Assembly (NCBI GenBank): GCA_934047225.1
Contig: OW203989.1
Coordinates: forward strand, 18,451,977 to 18,515,976
Direction of reading: 5' to 3'
DNA from: Ypsolopha sequella
Lineage: Eukaryota; Arthropoda; Insecta; Lepidoptera; Ypsolophidae
Length of the DNA: 64,000 nt
Under the pieces are notes generated by a model. That model was not told where the DNA came from, did not search any database, and saw only the letters and a list, made by a program, of their open reading frames with translations. A program made the translations under genes and the position numbers. Shown piece by piece: positions 53,301-62,216 of the stretch. The first letter of the stretch is position 1; every line of letters begins with the position of its first letter.

Positions 53301-56300
53301 ATTTTTGTTATTATCAATAGATTTTTATCGAGCTATTCTTATCAAGATGCTTATCATGATGATTATCAAGACAATTATGACGGACACTTATCCTTTCGAA
53401 CCCTGCATGTGAGCCTAATTTATCTATATAGCCCCTTAGTTAAAAATTGAACTGATAAAAGATGTAGGTAGTTTTTGCAGATTTACTGTCTATATATTTT
53501 AGTATACTTACAATGTCCAACTGAGTAGAAGGTTCGAACTCTTGGCTGAATCTTGAATTTCTTCGAGACATTTCACTCAGTGCCAGCTTCTGAGCTTTAA
53601 CTTCGACTTCCTTTAGTGACATGGTCTCGTCTATTTCTTTCTCTGCAAGAAATGGGAATATACAATATACATATATAACCTATTAATGTATAACAATCGA
53701 GATCATGAGTTGATTCCCAGGGTAAGAACCGGTTAAAAAAACCTAATAATTATGAGTTGATTCCCCAGATTTGTAACAAAATAATTATGAGTCGATTCCC
53801 CAGGTTTGTAACAAAATAATTATGAGTTGATTCCCTGGGTTTGTAACAAAATAATTATGAGTCGATTCCCCAGGTTTGTAACAAAATAATTATGAGTTGA
53901 TTCCCCGGATTTGTAACAAAATAATTATGAGTCGATTCCCCAGGTTTGTAACAAAATAATTATGAGTTGATTCCCCGGGTTTGTAACAAAATAATTATGA
54001 GTTGATTCCCCGGGTTTGTAACAAAATAATTATGACGGCCAAAATACAACTTTTAGCAAAGAGCAATGTAAGCCAAATACGTGTTTGTACGAATAGTATA
54101 ATGTATGCATAAACGTATTTTCAATGCAAGTGCTCGTAAACGACCACTTTTTATGCATCAAAACCGAACAGAAAGTCGATTATTTTGCCCTAGGGCTTTA
54201 TTATTTTTTTTTTTTGTTTATTTACAATAGTTGCCTAACCTGCAGCCTTTCCTGTGTTCCATAAATGTTATACTTTGTTTTACACTGTTTAACGGCTCTG
54301 GATACAGTTCTTTTGAGCCAATCATAATTTAAAGTTCACAAAATTATATTTGTTTTATTTCCTCACACTATGCATTGAAAAACGTAGTATGATACACAGG
54401 CGTAAGAGCAATAAATTGGTTACGTTTAAAACACTCGCTACGCTCGTGTTTTAAATCGTCCTCGTAATTTATTCCTTTTCGCCCTTGTAGCATAAACTAC
54501 TATTTAAAACCAGTTCTTGAAAGATTTTTCTAGGTCAAAAATCACACAGTTGATATTAAGGGCCATTTGAAATGGCCCATTTCACACTTTTAGCGAGAAA
54601 TCTAAAATTAAATTAAAGGGAATAACGGGCAATTGTGGGCTAATATCTCGGACCTCTACCTTTTAAGATCAATGATTTCGTAGCACCCGTAGAATCCCAG
54701 AACATCAAGCACGATCTAATCTACTTATACGTAGTACCAGTTAGACTAAAATTGTGGAAGTTTAACTTACCTTTGACAACATCAGCCTCCGATGGTAAAT
54801 TATCCGCCTCGGTAATGTCTGCCTGCTCCGTGTCGGGGTCGTCATGATGTTGCTGTGTGAAGTGCTGGAACTGACGCCTGTAGTAGTGCAGTTGGAGGTA
54901 GTGCTAGAGGGTGAAATTAAGCCTCGATTTATATCGTTGTGTGGTAATACTTTATCACCAATTGAAATAAATAAATGAAAAGTTATTTATTAGGTAACAA
55001 AGACCCATTGAAAACACACATGAAATTACATCAAAAACAGGGTTCGGCATTATCATATCCATATCGTCAGGACATGAATCCCCGAGGGAGTGTCAGAGGT
55101 GTTCCGAGTGTGAACTGTGAAATGCAAGTCACAGTCCATAGTCGGTACACCCGCGTTACCGACGATTATTACCTCCCAACGTGATGGGTGGTGAGCCATA
55201 TCGCCGTACTTCGAGCATAAATACACGCTTTTCAGGGCATGCAGGTTTCCTTAACAATGTTTTCCTTCACCGTTCAGCAAGTGGTAAGTAAGAACAAATA
55301 CTATGCACATAAATCTTGAAGAACTCATTGGTGCCTGCCCGACCGGGAATCAAACCTGGATCACAAGATTGAGAGGCCAGCGTTCTACCCCTGAGCTACC
55401 GCCGCTATATTATCACTTTATAATTTAATAATACTTTATATATCATGTTATAATTTATTATAATCGGCATTATCACTTTAGATGATAGTAAATATCAAAA
55501 TTTCTAAACAAAATACATACCACATGCTACTTTTTAAAATACTCTAAATATTATTTTTGGACAACCACTAATTTATACTGAACCATATCCAACCAATTTA
55601 CCAGTGAATGAGTCCACTGCAAGAGCACGGTCCTCGTGTGATGAGCAGTGTTGATGACAGCTGTCAACGGATGCGGCGAGCCGTCAGCTGTCAAGAATGT
55701 CTCCTCAGACAACGTGTCCATCGCCGCACTTAGCAGCTGAGTCAGGCGGACTCGCCATTCTTCGATCAGCTCCAGTTGGAGCTCAAGGAATTGGAGTCTG
55801 AAATAAAAAGCAATATTCTGTTGACAGGGACAGATGTATTTCTGGAGCAACGACATATTTAGACTAAATATTATTTTAGTGCATTACAAGATTGAAAAAT
55901 AAATCAAAAGCAAATTCTCAGAGAAACAAAGTAATCTTAGATGGGGTTCGAAACTGTATCTCTGCGTGTCACTGTCACAGGCCTGCGACTTATTAAGCTT
56001 ATCAAACGATATCTCCCACTCTTCAGAATTTTTGACACAGCAGCTAGGACAACGCCATCACTGTTCCATTAGAACAATGCATAAAATGCGCACACCGCCC
56101 CTGTGGGCGTTCACGTGTGCATTACCTACTAGCTGGTGTATCAAGTAGTTGCGAAATTCAGATCAGTACTTAATTACAGTAATCTCGGCGCCCGCGACAG
56201 GCGTCTAAATTTTTATTTTCTCGAAAAATATTTTAATCGACTGTCCTATCTTATAATAAGTTATTAATTATCTTATATAAGTTAATAGTTAGTTAATATT

Positions 56301-59300
56301 AATATCTTATAATAATGCACACCAGTTTCTTAAGCGATGGATTTGGATATAAATCATATAAATGCTGTCTAATTAAACCTAAAATGAGGGGAACCGAAGT
56401 GTTTTCAAACATTCAGCAGCTGTAGCAAAGCAGACATGTGCTGCTCTGCTAGCTGTCAAAATTGTCTAAAGCAAAGTGTCGATACGCTTGGGTCGACACT
56501 TTGCTTTAAACTTTTGTTTTTTGACAGAACCTTAAAGAAACACTAATTATAAAAAACACTAATCATAACGTCGGTGAATGACACATGTACGTTCGATACT
56601 GATTACAAAACTACTACATTAATTGACTCTATTACGTAGCATTACGTGTCAATAGGGATCGGATAATATATTACCTATGTCCCGGTTGAGGCAACACCGC
56701 GTATCTTTCCTCGATAGTGCTTAGAAGCGAGATCAGCCAATCAGCGCCGCGCGGCACCCACCCCGTCGACCCCATCCCTGCCATCACCGGATCCATCCAC
56801 TGTTCGTTGTCTAGTGTCTCGTCCATTTTCGCTAAGGCATCTGTAATTTATACGATTACTTGAGCCCCATTACTTCAAAAATATATGATACATTATTCGA
56901 TACTTATATAACTTAAATACACAACTAAAGCACTCGCACAAAACTAAATTACTGTATTATAATTTATTTAGTATAGGTATGTTGTCAAATAACTCACATT
57001 TCTTCTCAACAGCTAGCCATCGAACAAACGTCTCTGCCTTCGTCAAAACAGATAAGACAGTATTCCCTTCTTTGCCGGTTACTTGTTGCAACTCTTTATG
57101 GAATCCTAAGGTCTCGTCCACGGCGTGAGCAAACGCAGCATCGACGTCTATAACTTCGCCTTTCTGTCCTTGCGTGTGGTAAAGCCCTAATACTGTGTGA
57201 AGACGTTCAGCGGCCAATGCTATCAGACTAGCGTTGAATTCGTCCTGAAAAATAGTTACTTTTAATCGCCGACGGTCTCCAAATTCTAACCTTTTAACAA
57301 AGAGAAAACTGCTTCTGTAAGTGTCTATTTCTAGTGTAATTTTATGATATAACAAAAAGAATAAAGGCCGTAACTATGTACCAAAAATAATGAAAAGCGC
57401 ATAGCTTTAAGATAAAATCGTGGGAAAAGAAATAAAGTAGTAAGCAAAAAGCAATAAAAATAAGGCCGCGCATTGGCTCTCTAACGTCTTGGCAGCATCG
57501 TCGGCGTAACAGGTAGCAATAGGCAATATTTCACCTATTTCTCAGCGGATTTTCCTTTTAATCCTTCTCTCTAGCTTTTTAGTGACCCTTCCGCAAATAC
57601 GCAAGTATAGATTGGGAAGACCGTGCCCGATCGTCGCGCGGGGTGACATACCGGGGGCGAGATACTCGTAGCATCAACTGCGCGGCTGCGAATTTCAGTG
57701 AGCGGTGGGCAGTTGCACGCGATTCCCTTTCCTACTACCCCACCCGCACCCCCTAACATCTAGAATCTAAAGTACCTCTTCCCTACCAGCGTCTGTCACT
57801 CCGCGGGACGGTCGCGCACGATCTTGTTTGTCAATAGCGATTGAGACTCGGTTTTATATCTTTCATTAAGTTTTATTAGGACATTTTTACGGACTTAGTT
57901 TTGTTTTTATGTAGTGGTTGTTTAGTTTTTTTTCTATGATAATTAGTTTTGAGTTTACAGTGATCATAATTTTTTTTTTTTTATCTTTGAAGACTATGTA
58001 GTCCGCATAATTACCTCAGTCCTGACATGCCTCATTTTTAGCTTATCAGCAACCGGCTGGACATTTTTCCTGATAAAGTCTTGGTGTTCTTTGACCCACG
58101 TCAAGGTTTGTGTGAGGAACCACTCAGGCCGGTCAATACGGGCCGTCTGACGTGTCCCGGTGAAGTGGAACGCAAACCTCTTTTTGAGAGGCCGAAGGAG
58201 TATCCTGACCGGTAAACAGGGGTTTTCTGAAAGATAATCGAATTTTTATACTCATTATTTTGATATCTTTGAACTGATTGTAATATTTAGTATTTGCCAA
58301 TTCAATTTGGGAGTTTGAGGATAGCTGCAACTGTGCAGTATCTGTCCCCTTCCTTTTCGACAATCTTAAAATGCGCAACTACGCCACCATTTGTGACTAT
58401 ATTCACATTCGCAAAGTTATTTGGCAAGCTGGTACTTCAATTTATTAAAACGCATCAGCTAAAATAATGAATAACATACCAATTTTTCTCACACTTAGTG
58501 CGCCCCGAGTCTACTTATACGCTCGAAAGATCGGCACACACTGTGGACACTGGTCTCAGCACCACAGTGTGTGATCTTTTCGTTGATAGACTGATAGATG
58601 TGATAAGAGAGCGAACTAATCAAAAACGATGTCTCTAGAAGTCTAGATCAGTGTGATGTATACCTATAGATTTATTTTACTTTGATATTTTTTTATTATT
58701 ATATGCTTAACCTAATGTCTGTGAACTGTTCAGTTATTTAGACAATAAAAAATGTGACTGTGGATCACAGTATGGGCCCCTAGCCCAAATACATTGTTAT
58801 ACACTCCAAGTTACGGTAGATGATATTAAAAGCCAACCCAAACGACCCTTTATATCACAACAGTATCTCACACTAAAAATATAACAACATTATTGACAGT
58901 CCTCAGAATAGGCCTAGCCTGATTCATAAGGGCCTTTATTAATGTGTGCAGGGCCGGTTTTAGCATTAACGGCGCCTTGGGCGAGAATTCTATGGCGCCC
59001 CCTATCTGTTTCCTAAATTATTCATGTGCAAAAGAGGAAAAAAAAACATGGGAAAGATTATTTCAATCTTCAATCATGACCAATTATTTTAACATAATTT
59101 AACAAAATTTTACCGCGCCATCCCGTGATCCATACTGACGAGGGGGCGCTGGCGCCCCTTGATGTCTGGCGCCCTGGGCGGTCACCCAACCACGCCCTAC
59201 CCTAACGCCGCCACTGAATGTGTGCACAGTTAATTCTAACTTTCGTCAACTTGTTAAGTAAAAATTCATTTCGTTTTAAAGTAAATTTTTACCTGGATCT

Positions 59301-62131
59301 CCGTAGCAAGGACATGAGCCTTCGTTTCTAACAATATCTACAGGTTCCTCTATAAGAAGCAGATATCGTGTGACATTCCCGAATTTCATCATCACTTCTT
59401 TGGGTGGCTGTGCGTGGTCTTGGGCTGTTGTGAACGGCCATTTGAGGAGCTTCAGTATGTCTTCATATTGTCTGAAAATTACCAAATTTTTTATTCATCA
59501 TATTTTCTTTAGAATAGTCTTTTGTTTTGTTGTCTGCTCTAAAAAGCAATCTTTTGTTTTTTATTACAAAATATTTTTTATACTTTGTGCACCAAAAGCA
59601 AATATATAATGAACAGAAAATCACTTGTACTATCCCACAAATTTATTTATAGCACACCGTGCGTAAAATGACCGCTTTACGCACGCTTCTGCTATAAAAA
59701 ATTATACGAAACTCGTGCGAGAAACTTTTTCTCGACTCGTGTGATTGCAGCACTCGCCTTCGGCTCGTGCCGCAAACTCACACTCATCAGAAAACGTTTC
59801 ATCGCTCTCGTATCGTAATGTACTATTAATACTTCCTGACCGGTTTCGCCTTTATGGTGCCAACAATCAACAGTGTAAACATTCTAAAAAAGCAAATTGT
59901 AGTAAAACCAAATTTCAAATCATCATTATGCATGCTTGCTCCAATTTTTTACAGTTATAAGGTTTATCTGCTAAGTCCTAAAATTTAAATTTGATTAAAA
60001 TAAACGTACTTTGTGAACTTGTTCTTTAACACATTGTGCCAATAATGTGTATACTCCTTGACATAGTTGGACCTGTGCCCTTTTATGTACAGTAGACACA
60101 TTTCTTTGAGTTCTCCATACAGCATGACTGCTTGTTCATCCTCATTGCACTGTTTTAGTTGGGTACTGAAAAAAGACACAAATCGTTTTAAACTAAAAGG
60201 AACAAATCAATAATTATGAGGACATTTTTGTGAAGTAAAAGATCGGAAAATCTCTTACAGATTTTATACTTTGATTTACAAACCTCAAATCTTCCACCTT
60301 CTCAAAAGACTGTAAATACTTGAGTATTTCTTCCAATTTGTTTATAGCAGCAAATCTATCATTTAAAGCAATTCTTATAGGCCCAGTTTTATTAAGAAAC
60401 TCTTCAACCTTTTTCTTTAACTTATCACTTTTTTCCTTGAGTTTCTCAATTTGTTTAGAGTTTTTTTCAGCTTTTTTCAAAGCAGTTGAAAGCTTTGTAG
60501 GGACCTGATCATTTGCTAAATTCAACTGAAATGTTAACATAAAATAAAAATGCTTGGCTCAATACAGTTAAAATGTTTAAATATTTAGGACACAGTAACA
60601 GAGGATCTACATGATGATGCTGACATTGAAAGGGAGTGAAGGGCATTATCAGAGCAAACTGCACTTCTTTTTACACATAAAGTTTATGGACTAAATAATC
60701 TAAATATACAAAGAAAACATATAATGCCCTTTGCATTCTGTATAACAACTCTTTCAGAGTATCGTTTGGGCTGCCGTGTGCATGCTGTGCCAAGGGAATG
60801 TTTGCTGATTGTTTGTTCACCATCATTTGTAAGAGATGCTCTGTAGAGTGCTCTATGTGTTGTAGGTAGCCCCAACTATGTTTTAAATACAGTAGCCAAT
60901 AGACTGGACAGCCATGCTATAAAACATTGGGTTCATGTACACATAAATAGTAATAGTACATATTGATTTATACGTGTTTTACATGTATTGATGTTCTATT
61001 TTTGTGTTTTTTTAATTTTATTGTAATGTCTAATTGTTAACCTATTAAAAGTGTAAGGTATCATTCCTAAACGCCGAGGTGAAGGTAAAAATTAACTGTC
61101 AACCTTTCTACAACCACCCGAGTGAAAACGAACAGTTCATAAACCTTGTCAGAAATTAATGTAAAATTCACTTTGACAGTATAAATTTACCCAGGTGTTT
61201 AGGAAGGCTACCTATGTTTGTTTGTTTATTTGTAATCACAATATGGGCCTAGTTGCTCTTTTATTATTATTGTTATTATAAACAACAATGTTTTAAACAT
61301 TTCGTCTTAAAACTTTAAAAAATGGTATTTGATCAAATATTTCAAGTTTAGATGAGCCTTGGCACCTAAAAACTATTGCATTGTTTTTGAATGTGTGCGT
61401 TAACATTACCATAACGCCGACGCGCACTCATATTGAATGCGCAATCTGTCTACCTACGGTCAGCAAACTGACTACTAAAGTCGTAAAAATTCAAAACTTT
61501 AAGTGCACTTAATGTGTCCAACTATCACTGTGTTCAGATGAGCACACTTTTTAAATTGTTGTATTTGATGATAAGAATTGCAAAATGCAGTCTCGTCTTT
61601 CCTTCTTCAGTGATACCTTATTTATTGTAACACAAACATAGGTGTAGTGGATGCTGTGAAAGTGTCTTTCATAAATCTGCCCCCAGGAGGCACGGGGTGC
61701 TAGCCGGGGCTTAAAGCGTTTGCCTCCTAGAAACATTAAATTATCATGCCCCCTTATCGACACTCTGACCAAGGTTAGTACTAATATGTATGCTAGTGTC
61801 GCATATATATACATAATAATATATATATTTTTTCAATGTAACATCCCTAAAGTGGACAATTCTATTCAGAAACATATGAAGCAGCAAAAGCTCTTTTGAA
61901 AAAACCCAAATTATTACATAAATTATTAAGCTACTGAGTTTGTGACAATTTTTGTTTTTCCGTTAAGAAATAAACTCTAAAGCTATACAATTAACTTACA
62001 CATCTTTGCAAACAATCTCTTTTGTGCACCAATTCATTTTCTACTTGGTAGACACCATTTAGATCCATAATATCTCCTCCGATTTTTAAATTAAGCTCTT
62101 GGAGCACAACAATTTTCTCTTCTTCATTCAT
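41182..62131 (-). CDS. Rint1: Rint1 (RAD50-interactor 1 / Tip20 family), 14 exons
   Basis: Exons read downwards: 62131-62000, 60525-60284, 60165-60010, 59471-59293, 58226-58015, 57244-56998, 56840-56675, 55797-55584, 54903-54771, 53642-53512, 51751-51561, 50293-50119, 48262-48135, 41389-41182. Phases agree at every junction; total 2514 bp, 837 residues (human RINT1 is about 790). The protein is a subunit of the NRZ (NAG-RINT1-ZW10) tether that captures Golgi-derived COPI vesicles at the ER; in vertebrates it also has a checkpoint role. The N-terminus is coiled coil (about residues 45-110). The RINT1/TIP20 domain follows, with 'HFTGTRQTARIDRPEWFLTQ', 'RWLAVEKK', 'LQFLELQ' and 'ELDVYIFEEVVLES'. 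No break was seen. Introns hold most of the mobile DNA of this half. Confidence 0.95.
41415..42811. mobile_element. Composite repeat with 'aaccggccaagtgcgagt' ends
   Basis: The left end 'aaaccgatcaagtacgagtc' mirrors the right end 'actcgcacttggccggtttt'. Internal 'ggtacggaaccctaaa' copies and 'gacggacaaacagacggaca' are typical of a repeat very common in Lepidoptera. Probably several nested copies. Confidence 0.6.
42061..42448 (+). repeat. 194-bp tandem duplication
   Basis: 'attaatgtgacttcgttgtc' at 42,062 and 'attaatgtcacttcgttgtc' at 42,256. The copies differ at only two positions that I see. Confidence 0.88.
43047..43195 (+). pseudogene. RTE-type LINE C-terminus with (GGAT)n tail
   Basis: A short frame encodes 'DDLKDVAGGGWMKMTEDRQE' then 'WRNIGEAYVQQWTNTD' and a stop, the usual end of RTE-like LINE proteins. 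It is followed by 'tggatggatggatggat', the microsatellite tail of such elements. Confidence 0.75.
43679..44560 (+). repeat. Left arm of the palindrome
   Basis: Mirrors the right arm with few differences, for example 'gatcggtagccttcgggagc', 'aacctcaggtttttttaagt' and 'gacaccttgttatttcgagg'. Arms this alike imply recent formation or gene conversion. Confidence 0.85.
44340..45435 (-). pseudogene. Decayed transposon gene with FEN1/PIN-like 'GCDT' motif
   Basis: The minus strand shows, in order, 'NKEELFRLLSSKYHP' with 'KEIYVAKG' (about 45,400-45,320) and 'EASDTRMMVHLADTVDQGH' (about 45,250-45,190). An 89-codon open piece, 44,992-44,723, has 'VFHELSGCDTVSSFNGRGKK', and a Cys-rich end 'RCQCKVGCKK' lies in the left arm. 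This order is known from a family of large uncharacterised eukaryotic proteins often found in many copies. I infer that GCDT...GxGKK corresponds to the GCDY helix-turn-helix region of FEN1-type nucleases. Frameshifts and stops break it. Confidence 0.55.
45410..45650 (-). repeat. Right arm, inner part
   Basis: Inverted copy of about 44,340-44,560: 'cagggagttcatgagtgg', 'gattggggctggaagcagaa', 'gataacaaggtgtcaatgca'. It carries a second, opposite copy of the Cys-rich gene end. Confidence 0.85.
45651..47039. other. Insert splitting the right arm
   Basis: 1.39 kb with no counterpart in the left arm. It includes two imperfect 48-bp units ('ggacactctaaggaatcttt', 'ggactctctaaggaatcttc') near 46,520-46,620 and a tRNA-like half near 46,443. 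No gene supported. Confidence 0.5.
46443..46478 (+). other. tRNA-Ala-like 5' half (relic)
   Basis: 'ggggagctctaaatctggta' + 'gagcactcgcttgt' resembles the D-arm and A box of a tRNA-Ala. No anticodon arm or T arm follows, so it is a relic or a SINE head. Confidence 0.3.
47040..47691 (-). repeat. Right arm, outer part
   Basis: Inverted copy of about 43,679-44,320; shares 'gcataaaataggctttcgta', 'cacccatcttgatgtagttg' and a C run mirroring the G run at about 43,780. Confidence 0.88.
47727..48000 (-). pseudogene. Possible LINE C-terminal relic
   Basis: A minus-strand open frame with 'YRARTLLNSLL' and 'CDLFA', the style of LINE protein ends. Short and weak. It lies between the palindrome and Rint1 exon 13. 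Confidence 0.3.
48135..48262 (-). CDS. Rint1: Rint1 exon 13
   Basis: 128 bp, phase 0 in, leaves two bases; acceptor TTTTGTAG, donor GTAAGT. It encodes 'EVVLESWWNTGGTMQLTHDV' and 'KRNLVPAFAP', matching the family region 'N.GG..Q...D..RNL.P.F'. Confidence 0.93.
49105..49205 (-). pseudogene. Rint1: Small partial copies of Rint1 exon 12
   Basis: 'gacgagccacgatacaactc' + 'agtaatcgacacagtga' is a diverged copy of 50,213-50,244, and an even shorter piece lies at about 49,108-49,131. Confidence 0.55.
49221..49345 (-). pseudogene. Rint1: Decayed tandem copy of Rint1 exon 12
   Basis: Matches the 3' two thirds of exon 12 including its donor ('gtatctcactcacctcaaag', 'gtttggcgtttgcggcgtga'). A 4-base deletion ('agagggcgct' against 'agagagctggcgct') breaks the frame, and the acceptor end is missing. 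Confidence 0.8.
50119..50293 (-). CDS. Rint1: Rint1 exon 12
   Basis: 175 bp, takes two bases from exon 11, ends phase 0; acceptor TTTTTCAG, donor GTGAGT. It encodes 'WHAMSIVEEMALSISPSLCR' to 'QTELDVYIFE'. With exon 13 it rebuilds the conserved 'LDVYI.EE..L'. Confidence 0.94.
50380..51540. other. Rint1 intron 11, no gene seen
   Basis: AT-rich. 'actagtgatgacgtcac' type palindromes occur near 51,075-51,095 and 51,256-51,272. The stretch near 51,507 is shared with 28,690. Confidence 0.4.
51561..51751 (-). CDS. Rint1: Rint1 exon 11
   Basis: 191 bp, phase 0 in, two bases out; acceptor TTGTTACAG, donor GTGAGT. It encodes 'SSQIASLMNIEHSSV', an acidic stretch 'DGDDGEESG', and 'ALADHMLLEFKAALRDYKKQ'. 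Confidence 0.93.
51790..52160 (+). repeat. Non-autonomous element, family R-F copy 2
   Basis: Close copy of 34,428-34,790, including 'gcccgtgtattatactacgt' absent from copy 1. Confidence 0.82.
52201..52337. mobile_element. 137-bp foldback MITE
   Basis: 'ttaacattatatcaatgcgg' mirrors 'tgcaatgatataatgttaa'; the stem reaches 'tctggatgt...gagctc' in the centre. TTAA borders. Confidence 0.85.
52338..53440. other. Rint1 intron 10, nothing recognised
   Basis: Intron sequence without supported features. Clusters of 'tatcaagatgat'-type words near 53,335-53,380 are too short to call. Confidence 0.4.
53512..53642 (-). CDS. Rint1: Rint1 exon 10
   Basis: 131 bp, takes one base (GAG), ends phase 0; acceptor TTCTTGCAG, donor GTAAGT. 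It encodes 'KEIDETMSLKEVEVKAQKLA' and 'EFEPSTQLDI', a polar linker longer than in vertebrate RINT1. Confidence 0.88.
53706..54030 (+). repeat. 35-bp minisatellite in Rint1 intron 9
   Basis: About nine units of 'aattatgagttgattccccg' + 'ggtttgtaacaaaat'. In six consecutive units 'gagttgatt' and 'gagtcgatt' alternate, giving a 70-bp higher-order period. Confidence 0.92.
54108..54505 (-). repeat. Non-autonomous element, family R-F copy 3
   Basis: Reverse copy of 34,428-34,790 with an extra 'cgctacgctcgtgttttaaa' segment. Confidence 0.82.
54771..54903 (-). CDS. Rint1: Rint1 exon 9
   Basis: 133 bp, phase 0 in, one base out; acceptor CACCCTCTAG, donor GTAAGT. It encodes 'HYLQLHYYRRQFQHFTQQHH' and an acidic stretch 'DDPDTEQADITEAD'. 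Confidence 0.9.
55045..55412 (-). mobile_element. tRNA-derived SINE
   Basis: Minus-strand order: tRNA-like head (55,411-55,338) with A box 'TAGCTCAGGGGTAGAACGC' and B box 'GGTTTGATTCC', then a body with 'GGTGAAGGAAAACATTG' common in Lepidoptera. The head cannot close an acceptor stem, so it is not a tRNA gene. Confidence 0.85.
55584..55797 (-). CDS. Rint1: Rint1 exon 8
   Basis: Acceptor TTTATTTCAG, takes two bases from exon 7 (AGA). It encodes 'LQFLELQLELIEEWRVRLTQ' to 'LVNWLDM'. The phase-correct end is 55,584 before GTTCAG, a poor donor. The next GT (55,578, GTATAA) would break the frame of exon 9, so this border is the least certain in the gene. Confidence 0.8.
56453..56527. other. 75-base hairpin in Rint1 intron 7
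   Basis: 'ctgtcaaaattgtctaaagc' + 'aaagtgtcga' pairs with 'tcgacactttgctttaaact' + 'tttgttttttgacag' around a 10-base loop. A few mismatches only. Confidence 0.7.
56675..56840 (-). CDS. Rint1: Rint1 exon 7
   Basis: 166 bp, takes one base (TAT), leaves two; acceptor AAATTACAG, donor GTAATA. It encodes 'ALAKMDETLDNEQWMDPVMA' and 'LISLLSTIEERYAVLPQPGH'. Confidence 0.93.
56998..57244 (-). CDS. Rint1: Rint1 exon 6
   Basis: 247 bp, phase 0 in, one base out; acceptor ATTTTTCAG, donor GTGAGT. It encodes 'DEFNASLIALAAERLHTVLG' and 'AETFVRWLAVEKK'. 'F.RWL.VE.K' is a family landmark. Confidence 0.94.
57360..58000. other. Rint1 intron 5, GC-rich patch
   Basis: 57,590-57,830 is clearly GC-richer than its surroundings, with 'gatcgtcgcgcggggtgaca' and C-rich 'ctaccccacccgcaccccct'. 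No gene or repeat identity recognised. Confidence 0.4.
58015..58226 (-). CDS. Rint1: Rint1 exon 5
   Basis: 212 bp, takes one base (GAA), ends phase 0; acceptor ATCTTTCAG, donor GTAATT. It encodes 'NPCLPVRILLRPLKKRFAFH', 'GTRQTARIDRPEWFLTQTLT' and 'QPVADKL', the most conserved stretch of RINT1/TIP20. Confidence 0.96.
58525..58579. other. 55-base hairpin in Rint1 intron 4
   Basis: 'gaaagatcggcacacactgt' + 'gg' pairs with 'ccacagtgtgtgatcttttc' around a 15-base loop. Confidence 0.7.
58949..59216. mobile_element. hAT-type MITE with perfect 8-bp target duplication
   Basis: CAG...CTG ends ('cagggccggttttag', 'aacgccgccactg') between AATGTGTG at 58,941-58,948 and at 59,217-59,224. GC-rich 'ggcgccctgggcggtcaccc' near the right end is typical of this MITE group. 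Confidence 0.85.
59293..59471 (-). CDS. Rint1: Rint1 exon 4
   Basis: 179 bp, takes two bases (AAA), leaves one; acceptor AATTTTCAG, donor GTAAAA. It encodes 'QYEDILKLLKWPFTTAQDHA' and on to 'CPCYGDP'. 'L..L.WPF' is conserved. Confidence 0.93.
59650..59829 (+). repeat. Interspersed repeat, family R-C copy 3
   Basis: The fullest copy: 'tagcacaccgtgcgtaaaat', 'cgaaactcgtgcgagaaact', 'cattcg'-free body, ending 'cgctctcgtatcgtaatgta'. Confidence 0.65.
60010..60165 (-). CDS. Rint1: Rint1 exon 3
   Basis: 156 bp, takes two bases (AGT), leaves two; acceptor TTTTTTCAG, donor GTACGT. It encodes 'TQLKQCNEDEQAVMLYGELK' and 'HYWHNVLKNKFT'. Confidence 0.92.
60284..60525 (-). CDS. Rint1: Rint1 exon 2
   Basis: 242 bp, phase 0 in, two bases out; acceptor AACATTTCAG, donor GTTTGT. 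It encodes 'LNLANDQVPTKLSTALKKAE', then a Lys/Glu-rich coiled coil and 'RFAAINKLEEILKYLQSFEK'. Confidence 0.92.
60540..61980. other. Rint1 intron 1
   Basis: 1.47 kb with no gene seen. Near 60,670-60,880 there is sequence reading like a LINE 3' region on the minus strand, too weak to name. Confidence 0.4.
62000..62131 (-). CDS. Rint1: Rint1 exon 1 (coding start)
   Basis: ATG at 62,131, 44 codons, donor GTAAGT after TGT (phase 0). It encodes 'MNEEEKIVVLQELNLKIGGD' and 'LVHKRDCLQRC'. The frame is open above this Met up to 62,194. The human protein has a longer, poorly conserved N-terminus, so an upstream start or an extra leader exon (a TTTTTTAG acceptor lies just upstream) is possible. Confidence 0.85.
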
Positions 62132-62216
62132 TTTCAGTGGAAAACTAAAAAATTTTATCATGAAAAATACATGAAATTTGCAAGAAACAAACACGTCGCT
62201 TTTCGCCGCACAGGGC

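Noticed and set aside
53706..54030. Regular repeats as a CRISPR array
   Set aside because: Tandem 35-bp units with no unique spacers; a minisatellite in an intron.
55338..55411. tRNA gene on the minus strand
   Set aside because: A and B boxes are present, but the acceptor strands do not pair and a SINE body follows.
57571..57759. 62-codon frame in Rint1 intron 5
   Set aside because: GC-rich intronic sequence without motifs, and not conserved in any way that I can see.
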